NCBI GenBank assembly: GCA_021495925.1
Contig: JAKEKT010000002.1
Span: 682,001-746,000, forward strand
DNA: 64,000 nucleotides
Direction: 5' to 3'
DNA from: Diplodia intermedia
Taxonomy: Eukaryota > Ascomycota > Dothideomycetes > Botryosphaeriales > Botryosphaeriaceae
Shown here: positions 54,892 to 64,000 of the stretch, piece by piece
Numbering within the stretch: the stretch's first letter is position 1
Layout: every line of letters begins with the position of its first letter
Notes under the pieces: model-generated
The model's input: only the letters and a program-made list of their open reading frames with translations
Told to the model about the DNA's origin: nothing
The model's database searches: none
Made by a program: the position numbers and the translations under genes

Positions 54892-57800
54892 TTAGACGGC
54901 AACCTGAAGACCGCCGCCAACGGTGAAAGCCATAGGCGAGCAGGACGAGGCGACACCACCGACAAGCACCCACCTCATCTCCTCCTTCTCGAGCGTAACA
55001 GGTCCCTCATCCGGGTCGCTGACAAGGAAGAACTTGGTGCTGTCGTCATCGACATTGCAGACGACCATGTAGAAGGCGTTGCCCTGCGAGTCGACGGCGA
55101 CGACGATGCCACCGTTGGTCGTGGTGCTCGAGTCGTCGACAGGCATCAGCGTGATGATGTCGGCGCTCTTGGGGATCTCGGTCGAGCCGGCGAGGCGGAA
55201 GCGGGACGCGCCCAGCTTGTCCATCTCGTCGGGGTGGTAGATGAAGACACGGTCCGAATCGTCCGAGACGACGACGTTGGTGTAGGCCGCGAAGTTGAGG
55301 CCCGCGTCGGCGTCGCCGACCGCCTGGAGGCCAAGCACGCCAGTGTCTTCGTCAGCCGACAGGTGCCACGCGCCCGTCGTGTCGGTCAGGGTGGTGTAGG
55401 TGAAGCCGTCAGTGTCCGTGTCAGCCTCGGCACCGGCGATGTTGAGGAGAGAGTCATTAGACAGCGCGCTGCCCTCATCATCGTCGGTGGACGTGGTCGA
55501 GGCCGAGGCATCCGAGGCGGTGCTCGTGGTGCTGGCAGCATCATCAGTCGCCTGGCGCTTGGTCACGGTGCTGTCCGAGCTGGTGTCTGCGGAAGCATCG
55601 CTGCCCTCAGTCTGAGAGGCCGAAGACTGGGTCGACTCGTTGCTGTTAGCAGCAGTAGAGCTGTCAGTGTTGTCCGAGGACTGCTGGCTCGAAGAGTCCG
55701 TGCTGCTGCTGCTCGTGGAGTCATTGGTGGCATCAGAAGTGCCCGTAGAGCCAGTGCTGGTCGAGTCTTCAGTCGAGCCAGAAGTAGCAGATCCATCAGT
55801 GGTAGTCGAGCCAGAGCTGGTGGAACCCTCAGTAGTCGAACCCTCAGTGGTCGAGCCCTCAGTGGCCGAGCCCTCGGTGGTAGTCGAGCCGGAGTTGCTG
55901 GATCCCTCGGAAATAGTAGAGCCGGAGCTGGCCGAGCCTTCCGTGGTTGTGGAGCCAGAGCTGGCCGAGCCCTCAGTAGTAGTCGAACCGGAGTTGCTGG
56001 ATCCCTCGGAAGTAGTCGAACCGGAGCTAGTCGAGCCCTCAGTCGAACCGGAGCTGGTCGAGCCACCGGTAGTGGAGCCTGAGGTAGCAGAGCCATCAGT
56101 AGTGGTCGAGCCGGAAGTGGCAGAGCCGTCAGTGTTGGTCGAGCCGGAAGTAGCAGAACCGTCAGTAGTGGTCGAGCCAGTAGTGGTCGAGCCAGTGGTG
56201 GTCGAGCCAGTAGAGGTAGAGCCAGTAGAGGTAGAGCCAGTAGAGGTAGAGCCAGTAGAGGTAGAGCCAGTAGAGCTGCCAGACAGCAGAACGCAATCCG
56301 AGGCCAAAGCCTGAGTGTCAGCCTTCCAGATGGTCGACTGCGACAGGCCGAAGAAGTCCATGCTCAGCTCGTCACCGAGAGTCAGCGCGTACGAGATACC
56401 ATTGTTGCACTTGCCGGGGTTGACGTTGTCGTACTCGTACTTGGCGTTGGCGGCGACGTAAGGCTCGTTGGTGATGGAGATAAGCTTGCGGTACTTGAGC
56501 GGCGTGATCTCGAGGCCGACACCGACGGTCAGGGGCAGGCCGACGCGCGCGTCAGCCGTGATCTGGCCCGCGGCGGTGAACTTGGTCTTGAACTCAGGCT
56601 TGAAGTTCTTGATGGTAGTCTGATCCTTGTTCACAATGTCCAGCTTAGCGTAGAAGTTGTTGATGGCAGCCTCGGCACCGACGAGGATCTGGCCCTGCGC
56701 CTTGATGTCGAGGGTGAGCGAGGCGTCCATGGCAATGACAGGGCCGACGGAGATGACGTTGGGGATGGAGAAGCCCGGAGCACCGTACGAGGCGATATTC
56801 TTCTTGAACTTGTTGTTGTACGTGCCGTCGGCCGCGAGACCGAGGTAGAGGCCGGCCCTGACGCTGCCATCGATGGTCACGCTACCCTTGTTGAAGCCGC
56901 CGCCAAGAAGAGAGAAACCCAGCTCGCCCGCAACATGTGCGTTGCCGGTGATGCCGCAGTCAACACAGTACACGTCAACGGTGCCGGTCAGCGCACCGCT
57001 CGCGGCGCCGTGGTAGATCTGGTACTGGTTGCCCCAGTACTTGGAGTCGACGGTGCTGCTGGGGGTGAGGTTGATTTTGAAGTTACCCTCGGGCTTGGCC
57101 GTGGTCAGGCTGTCGATCTTGTCGTTGATGAACTTGATTCCCGCCGAGACAGCGCCGTTGGTGTACTTGTCGGCAACCTTGATGGCCATGTTCTTGAGGT
57201 CGTCGATCTTCTTGTCAACCTTGTCAATGGCCTGCGAAATCGCCTTGGGAGCAATCTTCTTGATGAGAGACTTCAAGCTCCAGCGCTTGCGGACGATGGC
57301 GCTGGCGCGGGCAGCAGGGCTGCCGTAGGAGCGGCGGCGGAGAGCGGTCTCGGCAGAGTCTTCGTAGTCGTAGTCATCCTCGGAGTAGTCGCCAAGGCCG
57401 GGAGCAAAGTCTTGCAGGCTGGAGCTGAAATCGCTGTCGAAGTCGTAGTAACCGAGCTTATCGTCGAGAATCTTGTCGAAGTCATCACCGCAGGGCGCAG
57501 TCGGGAAGCCCGAGATGGTGGCCTCAGGAGCAGCACCACAGGAAGACGACGAGCCAGACGAAGACGTGCTGCTACCGCCAGTCGAGTTGGAGGAGACAGA
57601 GCCACCGGTGGAGAGAGTAGAGTTGCTGCTGAACGAAGTAGTGCCGTTGGCAGAGCTGTCAGCGGCAATAACGGTTCCCCACTTGACCTCAACATCGCCG
57701 ATTGCCTGCTCGATGGGGATTTCGGCGCAGTTCAACTTTGCGCTGTGGTTGCTCTCATCAAACGTCTCGCTGGTAACCAACCAGTAAGTGTGCTGGCCAA

Positions 57801-59193
57801 CCGTTGCGTTCACGCCAGCAACGCTGGAAGTGACACAGACCCATTGCTCGGTGCTTGCCCAAGCACGCTGAGCATACTGGAAGGACTCGGCGGTCGTGAA
57901 GTCAACCTCAAGGCCACCGGAGACCACAACAAGTCTCGAGATGTACGCAGAGTTGTCAAGGATAACCGAGGGGTAGGTGAAGTTAGCCTTCATAAGAGCG
58001 AAGATCTGGCCGTCGGTGCTTGAAGTTCCAGTGCTTGAATAGGTGCCATTGCTGTACGAGCCACCAGTGCTGGAAGAGCTGCCACTGCTGGAAGAGCTGC
58101 TGCCACTGCTAGAAGAGCTGCCATTGCTGGAAGAGCTGCTGCCACTGCTAGAAGAGCTGCCATTGCTGGAAGAGCTGCTGCCATTGCTGGAAGAGCTGCT
58201 GCCATTGCTGGAAGAGCTGCTGCCATTGCTGGAAGAGCTGCTGCCATTGCTGGAAGAGCTGCTGCCACTGCTAGAGCTGGTAGCAGAGTTGGAAGAACTA
58301 CCACTGTTGGAAGAACTACCACTGTTGGAAGAGCTACCACTGTTGGAAGAGCTACCACTGTTGGAAGAGCTACCACTGTTGGACGAGCTACCTTCGTTGA
58401 AGTAAAGAGAGCCTGTGTCCTTAGGGGCCAAGTGGGAAAGAACGGAGGCATCGTGGCCCGGCGGGGTGGCGGGCTGAAGGGTGGCGATAGGACCCGCAGT
58501 AGTTGTCCAGGAAGATTCGCCAAGAACGACATCGCCGGATCCAGACTGAACGTTGGACTTCGAAGAGCCACTGCTAGATGATCCAGACTGAACATTGGAC
58601 TTTGAGGAGCCGCTGATAGACGATCCAGAACCAGAGCCCGACGAAGAAGAGCCGGAGCCTGAGTTTGACTTGGAGCCAGAGTTGTAGCTGGAAGAATCAG
58701 ACCCCGAGTTGAAGCCAGATCCCGAGCTGGAGGAACCCGAGCCCGAGTTGAAGCCAGATCCCGAGCTAGAGGAGCCCGAGCCAGAGTTGTAGCTAGACCC
58801 CGAGCCGGAAGAGCCCGATCCCGAGTTGTAGCTAGATCCCGAGCCTGAGGAGCCCGATCCCGAGTTGTAGCTCGAGCCAGATCCCGACCCAGCAACCCCA
58901 GAGGAAGAGCCCTGGCTACCGCTGCCGCCGGCCAGGCAAGGCAGACCGGTGGTGATGACATAGGCCGTCTGGGTCTGAGTCGCAAGCGTAGTCTCGACCT
59001 TGGTCGTCAACGCCGTCCGGTAGATGGTGTCGATGACGGTGGTGTGGTAGACACCCGCGTCGGACTCCTGCTTGTTGTTGGCCTGCTGGGCCTGGACGAT
59101 AGCGGTGGAAGTCGAGTTTTGGTAGCGGGACAGGCTTGTAGCCGTGACGGCGCCGGCACCCGCGAGGGCGGCGAAGAGGAGGTTTCCGCGCAT
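54892..59193 (-). CDS. Very large secreted Ser/Thr/Gly-rich cell-surface protein with two globular domains
   Basis: A single frame of 1433 codons, no intron. The signal peptide is MRGNLLFAALAGAGAVTATS. Residues about 98-200 are Gly/Ser/Tyr/Asn repeats (SGSGSSYN); about 258-380 are Ser/Asn/Gly repeats (SSSNGS, SNSGSS). A globular region at about 395-510 (SRLVVVSGGLEVDF, WVCVTSSVAGVNATVG) and another at about 700-965 (YQIYHGAASGALTGTVDVYC, GPVIAMDASLTLDI) resemble fungal surface-protein domains that I recall as DUF7029 and DUF7223; not verified. Between them RKR-W at residue 638 is a Kex2-like site followed by a cationic amphipathic stretch (SLKSLIKKIAPKAISQAID). Residues about 970-1210 are Ser/Thr/Gly/Glu repeats, ended by TKR-Q at 1214, a second Kex2-like site, then an acidic C-terminal domain. 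No GPI signal is obvious (ends GGGLQVAV). Likely a heavily O-glycosylated wall or adhesion protein. Confidence 0.85.
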   Translation of the reverse strand: MRGNLLFAALAGAGAVTATSLSRYQNSTSTAIVQAQQANNKQESDAGVYHTTVIDTIYRTALTTKVETTLATQTQTAYVITTGLPCLAGGSGSQGSSSGVAGSGSGSSYNSGSGSSGSGSSYNSGSGSSGSGSSYNSGSGSSSSGSGFNSGSGSSSSGSGFNSGSDSSSYNSGSKSNSGSGSSSSGSGSGSSISGSSKSNVQSGSSSSGSSKSNVQSGSGDVVLGESSWTTTAGPIATLQPATPPGHDASVLSHLAPKDTGSLYFNEGSSSNSGSSSNSGSSSNSGSSSNSGSSSNSGSSSNSATSSSSGSSSSSNGSSSSSNGSSSSSNGSSSSSNGSSSSSNGSSSSSGSSSSSNGSSSSSGSSSSSSGSSSSTGGSYSNGTYSSTGTSSTDGQIFALMKANFTYPSVILDNSAYISRLVVVSGGLEVDFTTAESFQYAQRAWASTEQWVCVTSSVAGVNATVGQHTYWLVTSETFDESNHSAKLNCAEIPIEQAIGDVEVKWGTVIAADSSANGTTSFSSNSTLSTGGSVSSNSTGGSSTSSSGSSSSCGAAPEATISGFPTAPCGDDFDKILDDKLGYYDFDSDFSSSLQDFAPGLGDYSEDDYDYEDSAETALRRRSYGSPAARASAIVRKRWSLKSLIKKIAPKAISQAIDKVDKKIDDLKNMAIKVADKYTNGAVSAGIKFINDKIDSLTTAKPEGNFKINLTPSSTVDSKYWGNQYQIYHGAASGALTGTVDVYCVDCGITGNAHVAGELGFSLLGGGFNKGSVTIDGSVRAGLYLGLAADGTYNNKFKKNIASYGAPGFSIPNVISVGPVIAMDASLTLDIKAQGQILVGAEAAINNFYAKLDIVNKDQTTIKNFKPEFKTKFTAAGQITADARVGLPLTVGVGLEITPLKYRKLISITNEPYVAANAKYEYDNVNPGKCNNGISYALTLGDELSMDFFGLSQSTIWKADTQALASDCVLLSGSSTGSTSTGSTSTGSTSTGSTSTGSTTTGSTTTGSTTTDGSATSGSTNTDGSATSGSTTTDGSATSGSTTGGSTSSGSTEGSTSSGSTTSEGSSNSGSTTTEGSASSGSTTTEGSASSGSTISEGSSNSGSTTTEGSATEGSTTEGSTTEGSTSSGSTTTDGSATSGSTEDSTSTGSTGTSDATNDSTSSSSTDSSSQQSSDNTDSSTAANSNESTQSSASQTEGSDASADTSSDSTVTKRQATDDAASTTSTASDASASTTSTDDDEGSALSNDSLLNIAGAEADTDTDGFTYTTLTDTTGAWHLSADEDTGVLGLQAVGDADAGLNFAAYTNVVVSDDSDRVFIYHPDEMDKLGASRFRLAGSTEIPKSADIITLMPVDDSSTTTNGGIVVAVDSQGNAFYMVVCNVDDDSTKFFLVSDPDEGPVTLEKEEMRWVLVGGVASSCSPMAFTVGGGLQVAV
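55570..56285 (-). repeat. Ser/Thr/Gly/Glu coding repeats, 15-nt and 30-36-nt units
   Basis: At 56215-56275 a perfect 15-nt unit encodes TSTGS several times. At 55780-56130 longer units encode TTEGSASSGS-type steps. The repeats also keep the opposite strand open, producing a spurious Val/Glu/Pro-rich frame. Confidence 0.9.
58040..58400 (-). repeat. 21-nt and 18-nt serine-rich coding tandem repeats
   Basis: 58040-58270 is built of 21-nt units coding SNGSSSS; 58290-58395 of five to six near-identical 18-nt units coding SNSGSS. Perfect identity of neighbouring units suggests recent expansion. Confidence 0.9.
58640..58900 (-). repeat. Gly/Ser/Tyr/Asn coding repeats near the N terminus
   Basis: About six imperfect units coding SGSGSSYNSG or SGSGFNSG, 30-36 nt each. 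Confidence 0.85.
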
Positions 59194-60910
59194 GATTAAA
59201 GTGAAAGTGAGCGTGGTATGCCCAAAGGGCAGATTATGGTATTAGGTGGTTGAGTAAAGACCGTAGTATGGTAAAGAATGACCAAACAATGGAAAAGAGA
59301 GGGCCCCCGAAGGGAGAGAGAGAGAAGAGGACACTGAAGGAGTGAGTGTGCAGAGAAAAGGCCTGGCTAAAACGGATGCATCACGATATATAGTCGGTGG
59401 GCAAAGCCGTGAAGTGCTTCGGCGGCTGTCAGGAGAACAGGGCGTTGCGGATACGCCGATAGAGCAAAGCCACAGGGAGTTTTGCCGATACATTGAGGCT
59501 GGGCCTGGTGGTCTATGGCGGAGGGGGTGGGCTGGATGGGGAGAGCTGAAAGGTCCGTGGCTGAGCTAACTGAACTGCGGCTGTCCCGTGGCTTTCTGCG
59601 GCGGTTCCTCCAGACAGCATGTCAGATGCAGTCGAACGCATATTGGAGATACCGCCCAAAGATGCAACGGAGATGACTGCTCTGGGGGCGTTGCTGGAAC
59701 AGGCCTACATCCATCCATGTCACACATCTGCGAGGTGAAGGACATAGGGCTGTCTGAGAGCGTGGCCTCGTACTGGCTCGAAATTGGGTTTGTGTTAAGC
59801 TCCACCACGTGCTTAACCTTGTGTCAGATAATCACTGGGAGGCGTTCGCAGCTGTCCTATCGTGAGCATCGCAGTTGCCGCAACGGGTAACTGTCTCTGT
59901 CCACGAGCCCCCTTCTGCGCCGTGCACTCATCTTTTCTCCACAAAGGGGACGGAAAGGTCCGGTGGCTCAACTTCGCTGCCAGAAGGCTGTCTAACAGAG
60001 GAGCGGAAAGCATGCGCCAAGAGGGTCTGGAATAGGCACCGGCCGATGGCGCCCATACGCGAGACTGTGCGGCGCGGGTTGCGCTCCGCGCACGCCTTTG
60101 GCGCTGGCTTTGGTCTGGCCTGGCACAGAACATCGACCACGGCTCGTTGAATTCTCTCGGGGTCGCCGTCAAATGGGATGAGAGCGGAGCGTTTTGGTGT
60201 CGAGGCGCCGGCAGGTGCGGAGAGGAAGGAGCCTGTGAACGGCGCTTGTTGTCGTTGTCGTTGACCCCTGAGGCAGCCGCGCCACGCACGTGACTTTGCT
60301 CCTTCAGCGACTTTGCACTACTGTTGGGATCTCCCGCACCGCAGCTCGCTTCTCATGAACTGCCGGCCACAAGCTCCCTTAGTGCTTATTTGTCGTCTCA
60401 AAAGACACAGATCCGTACCGCGGCTGGGTTGTCGTCGCGCGATGCTTAGTGTACCAGGGACCGGGTGCTTGGCCTCACCCCTCGCAATAACAAGACCTTT
60501 CCGGCTCTCGCCAGAACTGCCGCTGCCGAAACCGGCCATCCTGCCGAGATAGAACACCACGGAGAAGTGCCAGCCAATAGGAGAATTGCCGTTCGTAGTC
60601 AGAAGCGGAATCCCCGCGCCCAATCGGCCATGGAAGATCTGCTCCGCCTAGCCCATGTGGATCACGACCGGACAAAAGGATACTGTGGAGGACCTTGAAG
60701 CCGCCCAATCACCGCGGCGGCGCGTCCACATCTCTTATAGAATCAAAAAAACCAATTGTACTAAAGAGGCTATCGAAAAGCGTAGTTACACCATGCTTCC
60801 TGCATAATCTTCCCTTATTTTCAAGCCCAGGGGAACTCCCAACGAGCGAAGGGTCCAACAAGTAGGATTACCCAACCTTTACGTGCGCCAAAATCCACCT
60901 CTGAGTACGT
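59194..60910. other. Upstream region of the serine-rich protein gene and 3' flank of alpha-tubulin
   Basis: 1.7 kb. 59194-59400 has an A/G-rich (plus strand) leader, that is, pyrimidine-rich on the gene strand. 59560-60680 has short frames on both strands without motifs. 60720-60900 is AT-richer and is probably the tubulin 3' untranslated region. Confidence 0.45.
59387..59392 (-). promoter_or_regulatory. Possible TATA element of the serine-rich protein gene
   Basis: TATATA lies about 194 bp upstream of the ATG at 59193 on the minus strand. The distance is acceptable if the leader is long; otherwise fortuitous. Confidence 0.35.
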
Positions 60911-62651
60911 CTAGTACTCGGCCTCCTCGAGATCACCCTCGTCCAGCGCATCGCTGGCAACCTCTTCGTAGTCCTTCTCGAGAGCCGCGAGATCCTCGCG
61001 AGCCTCGGAGAACTCGCCTTCCTCCATACCCTCACCGACGTACCAGTGGACGAAGGCACGCTTGGAGTACATGAGGTCGAACTTGTGGTCGAGACGGCTC
61101 CAAGCCTCGGCAATGGCTGTGGTGTTGGAGAGCATGGACACGCAGCGGTCGACGGCAGCGAGCTCGCCGCCGGGGACACGCTGGGGCTTCTGGTAGTTGA
61201 TACCAATCTTGAAACCAGTAGGGCACCATTCGACGAGGTTGAACGAAGCCTTGGCCTTGAGCGCGGCAACGGCCTGGTTGCACTCGCGGGGGACGACGTC
61301 GCCACGGTACAGGAGCGCGACGGCCATGTACTTGCCGTTGCGGGGGTCGCAGACGACCATCTGGTTGTTGGGCTCGAAGCCTTCACAAATCAGCATCACA
61401 CCCGGACCCAAGAACATTGTCGCCACTTACACTGGAAGGTAAGGTCGTTGACCTTGAAGCTCTCGTGGGAGCTCTTCGAGGCCGAGATGACCGGGGCGTA
61501 GCTGATAAGCGGGTAGTGGATACGGGGGTAGGGGACCAGGTTGGTCTGGAACTCGTTCAAGTCGACGTTGAGAGCTCCGTCGAAGCGCAGGGACGAGGTG
61601 ATGGAGCTGACGACCTGGGCGATGAGCCGGTTGAGGTGCTCATAGCTGGGGCGGGGGATGTCCAGGTTGCGACGGCAGATGTCGTAGACGGCCTCGTTGT
61701 CGACGAGGAAGGTGCAGTCCGAGTTCTCGATGGTGCTGTGGGTGGACAGAACAGCGTTGTAGGGCTCGACGACGGCGGTGGAGACGCGCGGCGCCGGGTA
61801 GACGGCGAACTCGAGCTTGGACTTCTTGCCGTAGTCGGTGGAGAGGCGCTCCAGGAGAAGGGCACCGAAACCAGAGCCGGTGCCACCGCCGAAGGAGTGG
61901 AAGATCAAGAAGCCCTGGAGGGAGGAGCAGTTGTCTGGGATATCGTCAGTGGCATTCGGCAGCATGTCGTGGAGATGACGCACCTGCGACACGGCGGACA
62001 CGGTCGATGACGTTGTCGACGAGCTCCTTGCCAATGGTGTAGTGACCACGGGCATCTGCATCGCATTAGCTTCAGCTGCGGCAGCTGCCAGACGCCGTCA
62101 ACCCACAGTTGTTGGCGGCATCCTCCTTGCCGCTGATCAAGAGCTCGGGGTGGAAGAGCTGCCTGTAGTCGCCGGTGCGGATCTCGTCGACGGGCTGGCA
62201 ACGCATCAGCACATTATCCCTTTGTCACCCATCGGCAGCGCTGTTCTTACAGAGGGGTCGAGATCGACGAAGATGGAGCGCGGGACGTATTTGCCGCCGC
62301 TGGTCTCGGTGAAGAAGGTCTCGAAGGAGCCGCCCTCGGTGTCGGCCTGGCTCTCAGGGTCGGCGCGACCATCGGCCTTCAGGCCGTGCTCCAGGAGGTA
62401 GCTGGCGCGACAGTGTCAGCGGCGAAGAGCCTCGTATAGATGGAATTGGAGACCGTACAGCTCCCAGGCGCTGTTGCCGAGCTGGATACCAGCCTGGCCG
62501 ATGTGGATGTGGCAGACCTGCGCGTCGAGACACGTTAGCTGGACCGCGCAGATCAGGGGGAGGCAGCTTGGCGGCGGCGGCGTAGGTCGACGAGGCGGAT
62601 TTGGGCATTGGCGAGGTCGCGTCGGACGGGCGAACGTACTTCTCCCCTCAT
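60911..62651 (-). CDS. TUB1: Alpha-tubulin, seven exons
   Basis: Model (complement): 62640..62651, 62459..62517, 62251..62401, 62107..62194, 61984..62055, 61431..61934, 60911..61380; 451 residues, the standard length. The first exon codes only MRGE and is followed by a 122-nt intron; the N terminus reads MRGEVCHIHIGQAGIQLGN. Intron 2 begins at GTACGG inside the Leu codon of WEL-YLLEHG; intron 4 splits the Tyr of NNYARGHYTIG; intron 6 splits the Cys of FQCFEPNN. The nucleotide-binding loop GGGTGSGFGALLLERL, TNLVPYPRIHYPLISYAPV and MVVCDPRNGKYMAVALLYRGDVVP identify the alpha class. The C terminus is acidic and ends EEAEY, keeping the terminal Tyr. Cys at position 6 instead of the usual Ile/Leu/Val is slightly unusual. 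Confidence 0.97.
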
Positions 62652-63107
62652 GATTGCTGGTGTCCGGGTATCTCAGGTGGTGGTGGGCAGGAGTAATTCA
62701 GATGCTGGGGAAAGGCAGCGGTGAGCGAAGCGGTTTTGGTGTTGACAGCGAAATAGCGGGGCAGGCCAAAATAAAGGCGTGCATGGATGTGCGCCGCGCA
62801 CCAATCATGCGCCGTTCTCCGCCTGCCGCTATCCCCGTCGCGTTACCTCTCCCCAGGAACCGCCAACGACGCGCTTGCCTGTACGCCCGCACCCGCTGCC
62901 GCACTCACGTTCGCACGTGCACAAGATGACCACACAAAGCACCATGGAATCCATTAAAGCTTCTGCTGTCTGAATCCTCTATCTACCCCATATACCTTTG
63001 GAAGATGCTTGGTAACCGTGCTCTCGCCCGCTGATCCCTATCTCATAGCATCATTTGCAAGCGCGTCTGCCCCTTCATCTGTTGGTCTGGCCTCTTGTGC
63101 ACCAAGT
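62652..63107. other. Alpha-tubulin promoter region and 3' flank of the SMP-like gene
   Basis: 456 bp between two minus-strand genes; no further gene seen. Confidence 0.5.
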
Positions 63108-64000
63108 CTAGGCACCATCAGCGGCGCGGCTCGCCTGGACACCCGTCTCGGCTGGAACACAAGGCTCCGCATCGCCGGCGACCTTGGTCTTCTCGCCAGG
63201 CTTGTCCGCCTTCGCCTCGTCAGGCTTAGCACCCTTCTCGTGCTTTGCAGCCTCCTTCTGGACCTGCGCAGTGAGGCTGCCCTTCTCCGTGGCACCATGG
63301 GCGCGCGTATCGACACTACGCATCTGGACGAGAATCAGTGGCTATGCCCTAGGCGTCTGAACAGGGCGATGGCTTACGGTGTTCGCATCTTGTTTGGTGA
63401 TATCCTCTGGGTGCTTCTCGAGCTTGTCCTTCATCTCCTCAGCGACAGCATCAAAGGTGTGCTCACGGGCGGCAGGAGACTGGTCAGCCGCAACGATGCT
63501 CTGACGGTGGCCACGACCACCAGGAACCAGTTTCTCGAATGAGACACCCTCTTGAGCTGGGTTGTTGTTGGCAGCAGCAGCGCGCTGCATGGTAGCCGAG
63601 ATACTATCCTTGGGCGGGAGGTGGCCAAGAACCTTGTGCTCCGCGCTCAAGACCTTTTTGGCGTCATCGGCGGTAACGCTGGCCGGATCCTCGTCGAGCT
63701 TCTTCTGAGCGGCATCGACGGTCTTGTGCAAGATCTGCTTCAGTGTCAGCGAACTTTGCACGAGGGCAGGCTCGGAGATTACAGACTTACCTCAACCTTG
63801 TCACTCATTGACTGAACCTGGGCAGCAGCACTACCCGGGGGAGGGCGGAAGCCCAGGGCCTTGTGCTCGGCACTCTGGACGCGAGCAGCGTCGTCGGGGG
63901 TAACATGCTCAGGCTCTTCCTTCAGCTTGGCAACTCCTTCGGCGACGGTCTTCTCGAAGCTTTCGCCAAAGGCCTTAGCTTCAGTCGAAAGCGCGGGAGC
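63108..64000 (-). CDS. Seed-maturation-protein (SMP/LEA-like) domain protein, 5' part outside the window
   Basis: Visible model (complement): 63791..64000 (open at the right edge), 63378..63734, 63323 down to 63108; 260 residues visible, start codon not included. Two or more repeats follow the same plan: a helix with KTVAEGVAKLKEEPEHVTPDDAARVQSAEHKALG, then KTVDAAQKKLDEDPASVTADDAKKVLSAEHKVLG, then DAVAEEMKDKLEKHPEDITKQDANT. Each has the acid/Ala-rich D-D-A-x-x-V-x-S-A-E-H-K pattern of SMP domains known from plant late-embryogenesis proteins and from fungi. The last exon begins MRSVDTRAHGATEKGSLTAQVQKEA and ends in a Lys/Glu/Ala-rich tail. Introns are 56 and 54 nt. Desiccation or stress protection of conidia is an inference from the family. 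Confidence 0.85.

Noticed and set aside
54892..59193. Tandem repeats considered as a CRISPR-like array
   Set aside because: The repeats are coding, have no unique spacers and the genome is eukaryotic.

Overview
The window is nuclear DNA of a filamentous ascomycete (Pezizomycotina). The genes are protein-coding, mostly with one to six short GT-AG introns (about 47-120 nt) carrying CTRAY-type branch points. Coding third positions are rich in C and G. A single dispersed 5S rRNA gene lies between protein genes, as is usual in this group. I cannot fix the class or species from sequence alone. No bacterial, viral or transposon gene was recognised.

Layout. 1-343: 3' end of a probable hexapeptide-repeat acyltransferase, then about 4 kb without a recognisable gene. 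4.4-11.3 kb: housekeeping block with a mitochondrial-type two-RRM RNA-binding protein (-), thioredoxin reductase (-), tRNA m7G methyltransferase subunit Trm82 (-) and, divergently, ribosomal stalk protein P0 (+). 12-20.4 kb: GNAT acetyltransferase (-), farnesylated class I DnaJ/Ydj1 (-), cytosine deaminase (+), a small coiled-coil-like protein (-) and Atg14 (+). 21.8-28.1 kb: two secreted enzymes, a GH17 glucanase with a Pro/Ala/Gly/Ser linker and a type-B carboxylesterase, followed by the 5S rRNA gene. 29.5-37.2 kb: NTF2-like protein (-), MFS transporter (-) and a conserved protein of unknown role (-). 40.9-46.5 kb: PTS1 receptor Pex5 (-), a 2-oxoglutarate/Fe(II) oxygenase (-) and a secreted eight-cysteine protein (-). 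48.4-59.2 kb: Sla1 endocytic adaptor (+), a pirin with an N-terminal hydrophobic extension (-) and a 1433-residue Ser/Thr/Gly-rich surface protein (-). 60.9-64 kb: alpha-tubulin (-) and a seed-maturation-protein-like gene (-) running off the right edge.

The genes are not an obvious pathway cluster. Themes are the cell surface (GH17, serine-rich protein, secreted eight-cysteine protein), cortical actin and endocytosis (Sla1, tubulin), organelle maintenance (Pex5, Atg14) and stress or redox (Trr1, Ydj1, SMP-like protein). I built every spliced model by hand from splice signals and family motifs; all models keep an open frame and sum to whole codons.

Most notable: a start codon split by an intron (5537/5538), a 7-nt micro-exon in thioredoxin reductase (7627-7633), an acid-free upstream in-frame extension of that same gene, an intron of 3n length without stops in SLA1, and dibasic Kex2-like sites dividing the giant serine-rich protein. 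I found no convincing wholly new multi-gene system.
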